DNA of 64,000 nucleotides from Moritella sp. F3 (GTDB lineage: Bacteria > Pseudomonadota > Gammaproteobacteria > Enterobacterales > Moritellaceae): positions 674,219 to 738,218 of the forward strand of contig NZ_BLRL01000001.1 in NCBI RefSeq assembly GCF_015082335.1, written 5' to 3'. Below are positions 1 to 9,750 of this stretch, one piece after another (positions within the stretch are counted from its first letter, which is position 1; every line of letters begins with the position of its first letter). The translations under genes were made by a program, and so were the position numbers. The notes under the pieces are model-generated. The model saw only the letters and a list, made by a program, of their open reading frames with translations. It was not told where the DNA came from and did not search any database.

Positions 1-401
1 TTACCCATATCATCAAGCGGTGAGCGCGATATCACGTTAAACCCCATGTGTTGATAAAAACCAACAGCTAATGGATTTTGTTCGTTTACATCAACGCTAT
101 TTACGTTCAATACACCCATGGCATATTCTAATAGCAACTTACCAGCGCCTTGCCCTCTCGCTTTATCAGCGATAAACAGCATTTCAACTTTCGAGCCGTG
201 GACACCTACAAAGCCGATAATTACACCGTCTGTATCTTTGATACACTTCAAGGTAACCGCCGGAAAAGCTTTCTCAATGATAATAGGCTTAAAAAAAGCG
301 ATATCTTCTTCGGTAATAAAGTCATGAGTTGCTCGGACTGAGTTTTCCCAAACATCTAACATTTCTGCGTAATATTCAGGAAACACATTTTCTACAATCA
401 T
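1..401 (-). CDS. GNAT family N-acetyltransferase, YjaB-like (3' end cut off)
   Basis: This gene runs off the left edge of the window. 133 codons are visible, read leftwards from an ATG at 399-401. The translation starts MIVENVFPEYYAEML and shows the GNAT acetyl-CoA loop ARGQGAGKLLLEYA. The THDF, VNEQN and AVGFYQHMGF blocks are typical of E. coli YjaB-type acetyltransferases. The family transfers an acetyl group from acetyl-CoA; the acceptor for YjaB-like proteins is not well defined. Family length is about 145-150 residues, so only some 10-15 residues should be missing. The gene stands alone, divergent from the phosphotransferase gene at 562. The family call is confident and the substrate is unknown. 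Confidence 0.85.
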   Translation of the reverse strand, partial: MIVENVFPEYYAEMLDVWENSVRATHDFITEEDIAFFKPIIIEKAFPAVTLKCIKDTDGVIIGFVGVHGSKVEMLFIADKARGQGAGKLLLEYAMGVLNVNSVDVNEQNPLAVGFYQHMGFNVISRSPLDDMG

Positions 402-561
402 AATTGTCTCACTTAAGTTTGTTGCTTAAATACTTTTTGATTACAGCGCAGCCGCGATGGCGCATCATAACAAATAAAGTCACAGGAGTAGACCTAAAAC
501 GAAAGGTACCCATCAACCTCACTATTTTGTACACTATTAACCTATTAAAATTAATGAGTCA

Positions 562-1626
562 GTGATGAGTATACCTACAGACGTTTTACAATCCGTTGCC
601 CAGGCCATGACAGCAGATCATGTTGTCAGTACCCAGCTAATCCAACCATTATGGGGTGGATATGGCGAGCTGTTTCGAGCCACGCTGAGTGGTAGCCAGT
701 ATACTTCCGTCATCGTAAAGCATATTAAATTACCCCAACCTAAAGTACATCCTCGCGGTTGGAATTCGTCACTATCTCATCAGCGAAAGTTAACATCATA
801 CCAGGTAGAATTACACTGGTATCAGCATTACGCTAATCATTGCCTACCCCAATGCCCAGTGCCTAAATGTCTATATGTTAACGAGCAGGATAATGACATA
901 TTACTCATCATGGAAGATTTGGCCACGCTAGGATTTACACAGACATTCACCAGCTTTGAACCTAAGATTTTATCTTATACACAAGTATCGTATAAACAGA
1001 CGTCTCATAAACCAGCATCTTATGAACAAATAGAAGCATGCTTGTCCTGGTTAGCTTATTTCCACGCACAGCATCTAACGGTTGAACCCGATGGTCTTTG
1101 GGAGGTCGGCAGTTATTGGCACCTTGCGACCCGTCCTGACGAGCTAGAAAAACTAACAGATATCCCATTACAACAAGCAGCCCTGCACATAGATAAAACA
1201 TTACAGCAATGTCAGTTTCAAACACTTATTCATGGTGATGCTAAGTTGGCTAACTTCTGTTTCACAGCAACTGGCGACCGCGTGGCTGGTGTTGATTTTC
1301 AATATGTCGGTAGAGGTTGCGGCATGAAAGATGTGATCATGTTGCTCAGTAGTTGCGTACCACACCAACAGTGCGAGCAAGATGTACCTGACCTACTTAA
1401 TAATTACTTTAGCAAATTACAACAGGCCCTCACCGAGCTACAACCCCATATTGACTCGCAAACAGTGGAAGATGCATGGCGACCACTTTATTGTATCGCT
1501 TGGGCTGACTTTCAACGTTTCATGAAAGGCTGGAGTCCAACGCATTGGAAGATCAATCGCTATACCGAATCGCTGACTCAGCAGGCACTGTTACAGTTAA
1601 AACGGCCCGTTAAACGATTACCGTAA
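562..1626 (+). CDS. Phosphotransferase of the choline/aminoglycoside kinase-like superfamily
   Basis: A 354-residue cytoplasmic protein with a protein-kinase-like fold. The HGD catalytic motif is at residues 224-226 (HGDAKLANF) and a metal-binding aspartate is at D245 (VDFQYVG). The N-terminal lobe carries VIVKHIKLP, which probably supplies the ATP-binding lysine. The pattern is closest to the EcKinase-like/DUF1679 branch, which phosphorylates small alcohols; the substrate cannot be read from sequence. Start is GTG at 562 or ATG at 565. Residues 138-157 are four degenerate five-residue repeats (SYTQV, SYKQT, SHKPA, SYEQI) coded by 15-bp tandem units, placed between the lobes. The inositol-phosphatase-like gene begins 41 bp downstream on the same strand, so the two are probably cotranscribed. 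Confidence 0.75.
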   Translation: MMSIPTDVLQSVAQAMTADHVVSTQLIQPLWGGYGELFRATLSGSQYTSVIVKHIKLPQPKVHPRGWNSSLSHQRKLTSYQVELHWYQHYANHCLPQCPVPKCLYVNEQDNDILLIMEDLATLGFTQTFTSFEPKILSYTQVSYKQTSHKPASYEQIEACLSWLAYFHAQHLTVEPDGLWEVGSYWHLATRPDELEKLTDIPLQQAALHIDKTLQQCQFQTLIHGDAKLANFCFTATGDRVAGVDFQYVGRGCGMKDVIMLLSSCVPHQQCEQDVPDLLNNYFSKLQQALTELQPHIDSQTVEDAWRPLYCIAWADFQRFMKGWSPTHWKINRYTESLTQQALLQLKRPVKRLP

Positions 1627-1667
1627 ACAGTACCGTTCAACTCATCTAATAAAGGTCTATCAACATC

Positions 1668-2624
1668 ATGAAACTAAGCGTTTGTCAGTTAGAACAGCTA
1701 TTGCAACTCGCCACGGATGCAGCGTTAGAAGCAGGTAAGTTCATTAATAACGTTGATAGAAAGTCACTGCAGGTACAGAGTAAACAAGCTGGTTCTAGTT
1801 TAAGTGCGCAGGTTGTCACGCAAGTAGATTTAGATAGCCAAGCCATTATATTAGCGATACTAGAGCCGACTATCACACAATATGATATTGCCTTGTTGAC
1901 TGAAGAAAATACCTGCGAGGAGGGTGTAGTAACTCACGCTCGTTTTCATAAAGACCATTTTTGGTGTATCGACCCACTCGATGGCACTCTGCCCTTTATT
2001 GAAGGTGGCGATGGTTTTGCCGTGTCTATCGCGTTAGTCGATATTACCGGTAAACCTATCATTGGCGTAGTCTATAACCCCAGTACAAATGACCTCTATC
2101 AGGCCATTAATGCCCAGCCACTGCTATCAAGCGTACTCAAGAATAGAATGCCTTGGCAGCCGGAGAAAAATAATCCGGTATTAAGCTTGTATATAGACCG
2201 TAGTTTCCAGCAAGACGCTCGTTATCCAGCAGTTCTTGAACAATTAACTGCACAGGCAGTGCAACAAGGATTGAAATTACAGGTCATCAAAAACTGCGGC
2301 GCTGTCATGAATGCGATTGGTGTACTCGAAAACCCACCAGCTTGTTATGTTAAGTTACCGAAACCACAACTCGGTGGCGGCAGCTTGTGGGACTTCAGTG
2401 CTACCGCAGCGATAACCCAAGCATTATCTACTCAGTATTTAGCGTCATCTTCAGACGTGTTATGCAGCGTCAGTGATTACCAAGGCGCACCTTTAGATCT
2501 TAACCGCGCGGACTCTAATTACATGAACCACAGAGGCGTGTTATATAGCTGCGGGTTGATACAGCAAATTTTGGTTGTAATGGATAAACTCGAAGATATT
2601 GAATTCTTATCTATAGCGAAATAA
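1668..2624 (+). CDS. Inositol monophosphatase family protein (CysQ/IMPase-like)
   Basis: A 318-residue member of the lithium-sensitive Mg2+-dependent phosphatase superfamily. The metal-binding motif DPLDGT is at residues 102-107 and the second motif (WDFSATAAI, with D242) follows a glycine-rich turn. An upstream TEEN segment supplies the usual acidic ligand. Family members remove phosphate from inositol phosphate or from 3'-phosphoadenosine 5'-phosphate. This protein is longer than SuhB (about 267 residues) and divergent, so the substrate is open. It lies directly after a small-molecule kinase gene, so the pair may act on one phosphorylated metabolite, which is inference only. Confidence 0.8.
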   Translation: MKLSVCQLEQLLQLATDAALEAGKFINNVDRKSLQVQSKQAGSSLSAQVVTQVDLDSQAIILAILEPTITQYDIALLTEENTCEEGVVTHARFHKDHFWCIDPLDGTLPFIEGGDGFAVSIALVDITGKPIIGVVYNPSTNDLYQAINAQPLLSSVLKNRMPWQPEKNNPVLSLYIDRSFQQDARYPAVLEQLTAQAVQQGLKLQVIKNCGAVMNAIGVLENPPACYVKLPKPQLGGGSLWDFSATAAITQALSTQYLASSSDVLCSVSDYQGAPLDLNRADSNYMNHRGVLYSCGLIQQILVVMDKLEDIEFLSIAK

Positions 2625-2650
2625 TGCGTTAATGAGTGGGATCATTTCGG

Positions 2651-2920
2651 TCAGAGTGATGATTTATAGCTAAACCAACCTTTCAAGTTGTAATAGTATA
2701 TTCTTGAAAGAAACACCGTAGCGATAAAAAACACCGTCGTAATAGCTAAACCAGCGAAATAGATCATGATGAGGTTATCCAGCAATGCAGGGGTAACCTT
2801 AAATAAAATATTCCACATTAACCACCAAAGCACATAGAAAAAGGCTGTGCTAGCAACACAGGCGATTGCTAACGTTAAAAGTGTTAGCATCCAAAGCGCA
2901 TAGTCTTTATTGTTCATCAT
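2651..2920 (-). CDS. Small hypothetical inner-membrane protein
   Basis: An 89-residue protein that I do not recognise. Two long hydrophobic stretches (about residues 8-40 and 48-72) predict two or three membrane helices, and the C-terminal tail (YYYNLKGWFSYKSSL) is polar and aromatic. Start is one of two adjacent ATGs at 2918-2920 and 2915-2917, with AGAGA just upstream. It is convergent with the phosphatase gene and lies 32 bp after the exported-protein gene on the same strand, so the two may share a transcript. Coding status rests on the clean reading frame and hydrophobic pattern only. Confidence 0.5.
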   Translation of the reverse strand: MMNNKDYALWMLTLLTLAIACVASTAFFYVLWWLMWNILFKVTPALLDNLIMIYFAGLAITTVFFIATVFLSRIYYYNLKGWFSYKSSL

Positions 2921-2952
2921 TCTCTCTAATATAAATAGTATTAATCGGCACC

Positions 2953-3423
2953 TTAGTAATACTCAAACTCTTCTTCTTCAAACGATGGTAGATAACCAAT
3001 AAATTCATCACCGGAAAAAGTTTTGCACTCTACATCAGCCAATATATTTTCATTCTTAATCACGTATACGCCTGCAGTTTCAATGTACTCTCTGCTGCCA
3101 TCGTCACGGAATTCACCACTGACCCCTCTCGAATACACAATATATTTATATTTACCGTTTGAAAATACTAAATGACCCGCACCTCCGCCACTATAGCTAG
3201 TCCGACTAAAATGAACGACTGATTCAATCTCTAATTCAACCAGCTCAGACGTACCAAAACGATAAATAACAGTGCGATCATTAGCTGAACATACTGAGAT
3301 ACTTTTCGAACCGACACCACAAGTAAAAGACGTTTTCTCATTCTGAAGACAAAGATTTTCAGCAAAAGAGACTGGGCTTGCCAGTAAATATAAGGCACAT
3401 AAGATAAACATCTTCATTGTCAT
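2953..3423 (-). CDS. Hypothetical exported protein
   Basis: The open frame extends up to 3579, but the first 52 residues are irregular and overlap inverted repeats. The likely start is the ATG at 3421-3423 or 3415-3417, which gives a clear signal peptide (MKMFILCALYLLASPVSFA) and a mature protein beginning ENLCLQNEK. The mature region is about 135 residues and rich in beta-strand-like segments. It has four cysteines (in CLQ, CGVG, CSAND, DVEC) that could form disulfides, and an acidic tail ending EEEEFEYY. A periplasmic or outer location follows from the signal peptide. I do not recognise the family and assign no function. Confidence 0.5.
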   Translation of the reverse strand: MTMKMFILCALYLLASPVSFAENLCLQNEKTSFTCGVGSKSISVCSANDRTVIYRFGTSELVELEIESVVHFSRTSYSGGGAGHLVFSNGKYKYIVYSRGVSGEFRDDGSREYIETAGVYVIKNENILADVECKTFSGDEFIGYLPSFEEEEFEYY

Positions 3424-3512
3424 AATTATTAGCCATAGGAAATGAGTGTTTATAACATTAAGGACAATATCGTTGTGTAAGGAAATGTAAGCATTAGGCA
3501 AGAAAGGGAAAG

Positions 3513-3709
3513 AAAGAGGAAGCTGAAGAACTTCCTCTTTCTTAATACAGGACGTGAGGATCACTGTAATATTCGTCATATGGAGAGAGGGCTCTCCATA
3601 TTTTAAACACTAACTATTCATATATTAGATAGCATTTTTTGCATTTGTCATCCAGAGGAGCATTAGCCTACTCTTCTGGATTTAAATCTGCACGTAAGAG
3701 CTGTGCAGA
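3513..3709. repeat. Cluster of four short inverted repeats
   Basis: Four hairpins lie in about 200 bp between torS and the exported-protein gene. They are AAAGAGGAAG/CTTCCTCTTT (3513-3522 and 3531-3540), ATATGGAGAG/CTCTCCATAT with loop AGGG (3578-3587 and 3592-3601, followed by TTT), TCCAGAGGAG/CTCTTCTGGA with one wobble (3651-3660 and 3671-3680), and TCTGCAC/GTGCAGA (3687-3693 and 3703-3709). At least one probably terminates torS transcription, since the first has a T-rich tract on its minus-strand exit side. The rest of the gap up to 3902 shows no gene. Confidence 0.6.
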
Positions 3710-3902
3710 ATGCCCTGTTACGCTTTGAGCGCTATAGTAATAAAATATTAAGAATGACATTAGCCTATAATGTGAATGAGTTATGAACAGATAATTGATC
3801 GTCATTTCTATTTACCAAGTTATTCTCAAATAACATTTGAACCAATGAGGCATTACCACTTTAAAACAATAGCTTACATTCACTTTAGTTTATTTCAATA
3901 CA

Positions 3903-6848
3903 TTATGTAGATTCAGATAGTTGCTGCATATAATGCTTTAATTGGTCGGTAGAATTGTGAATTAATAAATCTAATGTTGCTAATTCTGACTCCGATAACA
4001 CTTTAGTTTTACAAGATAGTTCAAGTTGCTGACAAAGTGTGTACAACGCAATCAACCCTAACCCGGCCGCCGCCCCTTTTAATTTATGCAGTAATTGTTC
4101 TTGCTGCTCTGCATTCAGTGCAGCAAAGTCACTGTAATCCGATTGCGTCTGCTCACAAAATAAATGCCCGAGCGCAATGATCTTATCTTTCCCTAAATAT
4201 TGAAGGTCTTGCTCGAGTGTTGACGTATCTAATAATGAAGAATCTAGTAATAAAGAATCCAGTAAAGGGGCTGATAATGCAGAACCTAGCAGCATCCCAT
4301 CAGCAATAACCACCGTAGATGGTTCATACTCATCCGTACAAACAACATTCGCCATAACCTTATAAATAGCCCCTTTCAGGCGTTTCATTTGAACTGGTTT
4401 CGCAATAAAACCATCAAAGCCTGAATCAATGAAGTTCGTAATATCGTCTTGAAATACATGAGCAGATACCGCGATGATTTTTAATTGTCGCTGCTTACAT
4501 TTGGCCATGTCTCGTAACTGCTCAGCCAGCACGACCCCATCAATATCCGGCAAATTAATATCCAACAAGGCTAAATCAACATTCTGATGCTCATACAGCT
4601 TAAGTGCTGAGGCACCATCGCAAGCGGTATAAACATCATGACCTAATTTTCTAACCAGTTCATAGGCAATATCTCGATTAATTTGATTGTCTTCAACAAT
4701 AAGAATGCGAAAGCGTTTTTTTGCCTCGACCACGGTTGACACGATTGCTAACTGTTCATCAATCAAGTCTTGTGGTGGCACTTCTAATGGTATCGTAAAG
4801 TAGAAACAACTCCCCTGCGCTTCAACACTGGTTAGCGATAACGTCCCTTGAATAGCGGATACTAAGCGTCGACAAATAGCGAGCCCTAACCCTGTCCCCG
4901 CAGCGTTGCTTGGGTTCTTGACTTGCGTAAAGGCTTCGAAGATCTCTCCCTGTTTATCTTGTGCAACACCACATCCCGTATCATGAATACTAAAACGAAG
5001 TTGCCCCTCCTCTTCAGCAACCACAAGTGCAACACTGCCAGAATGAGTAAACTTAATCGCATTGCTCACCAAGTTAAGGATAATTTGGCGCAGTTTGCCT
5101 AAGTCAGCGAGCACCCAAGTATCTCGTGTGACACCGAGTTCAAAGGTTAACTGCAATCCTTTACTTTCCGCCCTCGCACGCATCAGTTCAATGACATTAT
5201 GGCCTAGGCTATTTAGATTGACGGCACGTTTAGATACTTCAATATGGCCAGCCTCAATTTTAGAATAATCAAGAATATCATTCAGAATATCTAATAGGTC
5301 TTCACCCGATGTAAGAATCGTTTGGGTATACGCCTGTTGCTTGGTCGACAGCGTGGTATCAGAGAGCAGCTCTAATGTCCCCAGCATACCATTCATCGGA
5401 GTTCGAATTTCGTGACTCATATTCGCAAGAAATACCGACTTAGCATTATTAGCATCTTCCGCCTGTTTCTTGGCGATAGCATGTCCAATAGATTCGTTAT
5501 TCAACTGCTTATTAATCTGCAGTAACTGCTCTGTTCTTTGTTTAACTATTTGCTCTAGGTTTTCTTTATGCAGGCGTAACTCTTTTTCAATTTTAATTTG
5601 CTCTTGTTCAAGCTTCTGCTTTTTCAGAGCGTTGTCACGAAAGACATCTAACGCTAATGCCATTTGTTTTAGCTCGAAATCATCCGACGGTTCGACATTG
5701 ATTTCGAGATCGCCCTCTGCCAGATTTTTAATCACTTGAGTATGTTTCGATAATTTAAATACAATACCTTGATATACAATTTTCCACATCACACCAATGA
5801 TCACGATTAATGACAGAAAGGTAACGAAAACAAGGATACGCTGCGACCAAGAAACCAATTTTTGGTGCTGTTGGCTAGTTTGCTGTGCTTGCAGCGTTTG
5901 TTCATCAACAAGGACACGGATGCCTTGGTTCAGTTCACTGAGTTGCGTTGAAATATACAGGTGTAACAGATCCTGTTTTTCTTCTAATATGAGATACTCA
6001 CGTTGCTGATTAATCAGTGCGCTAAAGGAATTCAAGCTTACCATTGCAGATTGAACCAACTCTAAACGATAAGGGTCTTTGATTGAATCCATCAGCTGAT
6101 TAATGATGTATAAGAGTTCATCTTTTTGCTGTGTTAATATAATGAGTCGTGCAGGCTGCGAAGTATTGATGATCAAGTTCGCAATTTTTCCCAGTTGTAA
6201 GCTGTACCTTTCCAAGGCGGTCATTTTATCTAATAAATTAAGATCTTCGTCAATAACAAGGTCTATGTCTTGATAGATAATATCTTTGTCAGTGTTCTGT
6301 TCAACTAAGTCATAAAGCCCAGCGAGCCTCACGAGTGTAAAAGTGCTGGCGTTAGCGACTTGAGATTGTGACAATTGGAAAATATGATGCACCCCCTCTG
6401 TTACCTGTTGAAAGGACACTTGGCGCTGCAGCTTTCCCTTAATATGCAGCTTGGCATTGTCATTTAGCTGGCGAATATTTTTAATAATATTTATTTTTTG
6501 GGTGACTAAGTGACGTACATTATTGCTGCCAAGCTCGGACATATCAAAGGCCTGAAACTTTTTACCAATGGCGCGATTTAACTGAGTCAGTTCAGTATTT
6601 ATTCTTTGGCGTTCGTCATCATTCGAGGCATTTTTGAGTAAGGTTGTTCGGTTAGTTATGTGTAAACTTATATTTGCTAACTCACGTGCGCTTGATAAGG
6701 TTGGCAAGGTTTGTTGTGTGATCTGCTTACCCGTATCTGCAATAAGGCTTAAACTGTACCAAGACACAGTGCTGATAATAACCAATAAGCTGGCAACAAA
6801 GCTAAACGCAAACAGCAATTTGTTGCCAATACTTTGACGAAATCGCAC
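3903..6848 (-). CDS. torS: TMAO-system hybrid sensor histidine kinase TorS
   Basis: A 981-residue inner-membrane kinase. It has an N-terminal membrane helix (about 10-32), a long helical periplasmic sensor region, a second helix (about 335-358) and a HAMP-type linker followed by a coiled coil. The histidine kinase core has H479 ([10 protein letters not shown]) and an ATP-binding domain ([13 protein letters not shown]). A receiver domain with D763 ([11 protein letters not shown]) and a C-terminal Hpt domain with H921 ([11 protein letters not shown]) follow. This His-Asp-His arrangement is that of TorS, which passes phosphate to TorR. TorT is divergent 99 bp away and TorR lies beyond it, which fixes the name. 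The receiver-Hpt linker holds a three-copy LLD repeat (residues 860-874). Confidence 0.93.
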   Translation of the reverse strand: MRFRQSIGNKLLFAFSFVASLLVIISTVSWYSLSLIADTGKQITQQTLPTLSSARELANISLHITNRTTLLKNASNDDERQRINTELTQLNRAIGKKFQAFDMSELGSNNVRHLVTQKINIIKNIRQLNDNAKLHIKGKLQRQVSFQQVTEGVHHIFQLSQSQVANASTFTLVRLAGLYDLVEQNTDKDIIYQDIDLVIDEDLNLLDKMTALERYSLQLGKIANLIINTSQPARLIILTQQKDELLYIINQLMDSIKDPYRLELVQSAMVSLNSFSALINQQREYLILEEKQDLLHLYISTQLSELNQGIRVLVDEQTLQAQQTSQQHQKLVSWSQRILVFVTFLSLIVIIGVMWKIVYQGIVFKLSKHTQVIKNLAEGDLEINVEPSDDFELKQMALALDVFRDNALKKQKLEQEQIKIEKELRLHKENLEQIVKQRTEQLLQINKQLNNESIGHAIAKKQAEDANNAKSVFLANMSHEIRTPMNGMLGTLELLSDTTLSTKQQAYTQTILTSGEDLLDILNDILDYSKIEAGHIEVSKRAVNLNSLGHNVIELMRARAESKGLQLTFELGVTRDTWVLADLGKLRQIILNLVSNAIKFTHSGSVALVVAEEEGQLRFSIHDTGCGVAQDKQGEIFEAFTQVKNPSNAAGTGLGLAICRRLVSAIQGTLSLTSVEAQGSCFYFTIPLEVPPQDLIDEQLAIVSTVVEAKKRFRILIVEDNQINRDIAYELVRKLGHDVYTACDGASALKLYEHQNVDLALLDINLPDIDGVVLAEQLRDMAKCKQRQLKIIAVSAHVFQDDITNFIDSGFDGFIAKPVQMKRLKGAIYKVMANVVCTDEYEPSTVVIADGMLLGSALSAPLLDSLLLDSSLLDTSTLEQDLQYLGKDKIIALGHLFCEQTQSDYSDFAALNAEQQEQLLHKLKGAAAGLGLIALYTLCQQLELSCKTKVLSESELATLDLLIHNSTDQLKHYMQQLSEST
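4227..4271. repeat. 15-bp x 3 in-frame tandem repeat inside torS
   Basis: Three adjacent 15-bp units (4227-4241, 4242-4256, 4257-4271) are in codon phase with torS. On the coding strand they give [15 protein letters not shown], followed by T. Units one and two differ at three positions and unit three is more diverged. The repeat lies in the flexible linker between the receiver and Hpt domains, where length change should be tolerated. Confidence 0.75.
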
Positions 6849-6947
6849 GGTAATCTCCTATGATTATTTGAGTATAATTAAAATCACAACAAGTACAAAA
6901 ATAGCGTCGTTGACAAACAACCGCACCGAGCAAATATAACTTATCCA

Positions 6948-8006
6948 GTGGTATCATTTATTGTGAAATATATTATTAAATCTTTGTTTTTATTTATGAC
7001 GTTACTGTTCATTACATTACGATTCAGCCTACCCGCGAGGGCAACAGATAACGAGCAGCTAGATGCTATTCCGTCTCAAAGCATTGCTCAAGATAAGGTG
7101 CGACTTTGTGCCGTCTACCCTCACCTTAAAGACTCATACTGGCTAAGTATCAATTTTGGCATGACTGAGCGCGCAAAACAAAGAGGTATATCATTAAAAG
7201 TGCTGGAAGCAGGTGGTTATCAAAATAGTCACGAGCAATGGGCACAAATTCAGCAATGCCTCACGTGGCAAGCCGATGCGATATTAGTCGGTGCAGTTTA
7301 CTATGATCAACTAGGGCCCAAACTCACTACACTCAACAAAACAGTGCCTTTGTTTGGTTTAGTCAATGAGATATCCACACCGAGTCTCACCGCGAGTACG
7401 AGTGTATCTTGGTACAAAATGGGGGAAGAACTAGGAAATTACTTGAGTCGTAAACACCCCAAGACAGCGAGCAATACCAAATTAAAACTGGCTTGGCTTC
7501 CCGGTCCTAAATCTGGTGGTGGCAGCGAACAAGCAACATTGGGGCTAAAAAATGCGTTGAAAAACAGTGACGTTGAGATCGTCTCAATTAAATACGGCCT
7601 TAATAATAAAATGCATCAGTTTTCACTGATAAGCGAAATCCTCGCAGAATTTAAAGACGGTGAACTCGACTACCTTGCAGGAAACGCGATAATGGCCGAA
7701 ATGGCAATCAATGAATTGGGGAAATTGGAACAAGACAAGCGTCCGCAAATTGTTAGTCATTACCTCAGTCACGGTGTGTATCGAGGTATCAAACGTGGCA
7801 AGATCCTGATGGCCAATTCCGATCAGATGGTATTACAAGGCGCGATGGCGATAGATCAAGCTGTTGACTATTTATTAAATAAATCCTATATAGCGCATCA
7901 AGAACCTGAAATTCTCACTGTAACCAAAGACTTGCTCCCTCAATTCCCAAGAGAAAAATCGTTGTCACCCAGCGACTTCAAACCTATTTATTCTGTGACA
8001 CCTTAA
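6948..8006 (+). CDS. torT: TMAO periplasmic binding protein TorT
   Basis: A 352-residue periplasmic binding protein of the ribose/TorT type. In E. coli, TorT binds trimethylamine N-oxide and controls TorS through its periplasmic domain. The N-terminus has a hydrophobic signal segment (about 8-32) ending near SLPARA. The mature part has family blocks such as SYWLSINFGM, LFGLVNEIS, TSVSWYKMGEELG and WLPGPKSGGGSEQA. The frame starts at a GTG at 6948; a GTG at 6963 is an alternative, and no strong ribosome site decides. It is divergent from torS and convergent with torR, ending 12 bp from the torR stop. No other ligand-binding candidate is nearby. Confidence 0.9.
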   Translation: MVSFIVKYIIKSLFLFMTLLFITLRFSLPARATDNEQLDAIPSQSIAQDKVRLCAVYPHLKDSYWLSINFGMTERAKQRGISLKVLEAGGYQNSHEQWAQIQQCLTWQADAILVGAVYYDQLGPKLTTLNKTVPLFGLVNEISTPSLTASTSVSWYKMGEELGNYLSRKHPKTASNTKLKLAWLPGPKSGGGSEQATLGLKNALKNSDVEIVSIKYGLNNKMHQFSLISEILAEFKDGELDYLAGNAIMAEMAINELGKLEQDKRPQIVSHYLSHGVYRGIKRGKILMANSDQMVLQGAMAIDQAVDYLLNKSYIAHQEPEILTVTKDLLPQFPREKSLSPSDFKPIYSVTP

Positions 8007-8018
8007 GTTAATAGGCTC

Positions 8019-8756
8019 TTATAACAGCTCTGCTGCAAATAAATAACCTTCACCATGCACGGTAACAAAATAGGCTGGGTTTTTAGGATCCGATTCTATT
8101 TTATTACGCAAGCGACGTACTAATACATCGATCGTGCGATCATTCGGCGCTTCAACCCGATGATTGATTAAATTAAGTAATCGATCTCGAGATAAAACTC
8201 GTTCGGGATGTGTAATGAAAGCCACTAACATTTCAAATTCGGCTTTGGTTAACTTAACCTGTTCCCCGTGTCGGCACAGCTTGCGTTTAGATACGTCAAA
8301 AGTACAATCACCAAAATGAAATAGTTCATCATTTTCGTCTCTTTTAATAGCATGCGCTAATTCATTGTTTGCTTGAGTCGTTAACGAAATACGCCACAGT
8401 AAATTTTTTACTCGCACTAATAACTCACGAAATTCAAAAGGCTTGGTGACATAGTCATCTGCGCCCATTTCTAGACCTACAATTCTATCAATCGCATCTG
8501 TGCGTCCAGTCACTAAGATAATACCGATATTTGATTGGCTACGAAGCGTCCGAGTGATCATCAAGCCATCTTCATCGGGCAAGTTAATATCGAGCATGAC
8601 AAGATCGATATGATGATTATTGAGTACGATATTCATCTCGGCCTTACTCGCAGCCTCACTAACTTGGTAACCCTCATGCTGAAAGTAACCAACAAGCTTA
8701 GCTCGGGTTATTGCTTCATCTTCAACAACCAGAATATGCTTATTTTTCAAATTCAT
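8019..8756 (-). CDS. torR: DNA-binding response regulator TorR
   Basis: A 245-residue OmpR-family regulator. The receiver domain (about 7-120) has the acidic pair E12/D13 in VVEDE, the phospho-acceptor D56 in VMLDINLPD, the threonine of LVTGR and the lysine of YVTKPFEF. A C-terminal winged helix (about 145-243) ends RRLRNKIESDPKNPAYFVTVHGEGYLF. In E. coli TorR is phosphorylated through TorS and activates the TMAO reductase operon torCAD. The gene lies beside torT and torS, but no torCAD lies between 8.7 and 64 kb, so its main target is elsewhere in the genome or left of this window. Confidence 0.9.
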   Translation of the reverse strand: MNLKNKHILVVEDEAITRAKLVGYFQHEGYQVSEAASKAEMNIVLNNHHIDLVMLDINLPDEDGLMITRTLRSQSNIGIILVTGRTDAIDRIVGLEMGADDYVTKPFEFRELLVRVKNLLWRISLTTQANNELAHAIKRDENDELFHFGDCTFDVSKRKLCRHGEQVKLTKAEFEMLVAFITHPERVLSRDRLLNLINHRVEAPNDRTIDVLVRRLRNKIESDPKNPAYFVTVHGEGYLFAAELL

Positions 8757-8871
8757 TCCTTAATAACTTTCCACTAGCGAGCAAAATGACAATAGAGCAT
8801 TAATCGCCAACATTTGCAATGGATTATACCAGTAGCGGCGTAAGTGCGGTCTGTAAGTAAATATGATCACA

Positions 8872-9537
8872 TCAACTCCGGCTAACTTTTGCACTGTAAA
8901 TTGAATAAGAAAATGCCAATAGCAAACAAATACCAGCGGGAATATACAGGGCATAAAAGCTTAACAGACTAAAAAAGTATGCGCCGAATGAACCACCTGA
9001 AATGAAGCCGATAATAATCAGGATAAACAAGGATGCCTTTCTTTTATCAAACCCTTCACCTCTTAATCTTGCTCCTAACATAATACCCAAGTCAGTGAAT
9101 ATACCGGTTAAATGCGTTGTACGGATCACCGCCCCACTGTAAGTCGTGACCAGTGCGTTTTGTAAGCCGCACGCTGCTGAAACCAAATAATTGCCCTGAA
9201 CTGCACCGTCAACCAAGAAATACATCGAGCCCAAGATAAGCATCCCCTCTAAAACAAGCAGAGCACTGTAGTTACGCCCCAATTTTAATGCGCCACTGCG
9301 CAGGAGGTAACCCGATATAACAGAACCAATTAAGAAACTAAGAATAACGAAAGCCAAGTGCAGTACATCAGAGAAATTGGCGTTAACAAGACCAGTACCA
9401 AGCAGTGTCGCAGTGCCAGATAGGTGGGAAACAGCTTGGTGTTTGAAGCCTAATAAACCGATAGAATTAATCAGCCCAGCAACCAGTGCCAGCACAAACG
9501 AACCATATTCTACCCAGCGCGGTAATTTAGTTATCAT
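8872..9537 (-). CDS. DUF1275 family membrane protein (YoaK-like)
   Basis: A 221-residue inner-membrane protein with about six hydrophobic helices. Family marks include an opening SFVLALVAGLINSIGLLGF, a conserved HLSGTAT turn, ACGLQNALVTTYSGAVIRTTHLTGIFTDLG, and a glycine-rich C-terminal half. DUF1275 proteins are widespread and have no established substrate. The ATG at 9537 is preceded by an AAAGGATAG-type ribosome site. It follows torR on the same strand after about 115 bp on the far side, with no sign of coupling. Confidence 0.8.
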   Translation of the reverse strand: MITKLPRWVEYGSFVLALVAGLINSIGLLGFKHQAVSHLSGTATLLGTGLVNANFSDVLHLAFVILSFLIGSVISGYLLRSGALKLGRNYSALLVLEGMLILGSMYFLVDGAVQGNYLVSAACGLQNALVTTYSGAVIRTTHLTGIFTDLGIMLGARLRGEGFDKRKASLFILIIIGFISGGSFGAYFFSLLSFYALYIPAGICLLLAFSYSIYSAKVSRS

Positions 9538-9750
9538 GACTATCCTTTAAGCCTTTCACAGCTTGTTTAATGGAAGACCGTATAACGTCGATTCCACTGT
9601 CACTTTATTACCGCGAACAGTAACAAATTTAGTGCTAATTACCAATTGAGAGTCCAACATCCCTATCCTAAATCAAATAAAACACAGGGAAACCATACGA
9701 GGTAGTCGTAGCTGTATATAAAATTGGCTGCTCTGTGGGTCATGACGTTA

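Noticed and set aside
118..341. Plus-strand frames of 63-69 codons over the YjaB-like gene
   Set aside because: They lie antisense to a well-conserved acetyltransferase frame and have no family resemblance.
3424..3579. N-terminal extension of the exported-protein frame up to 3579
   Set aside because: It overlaps inverted repeats, has irregular composition and would bury a clear signal peptide in the interior, so the downstream ATG is preferred.
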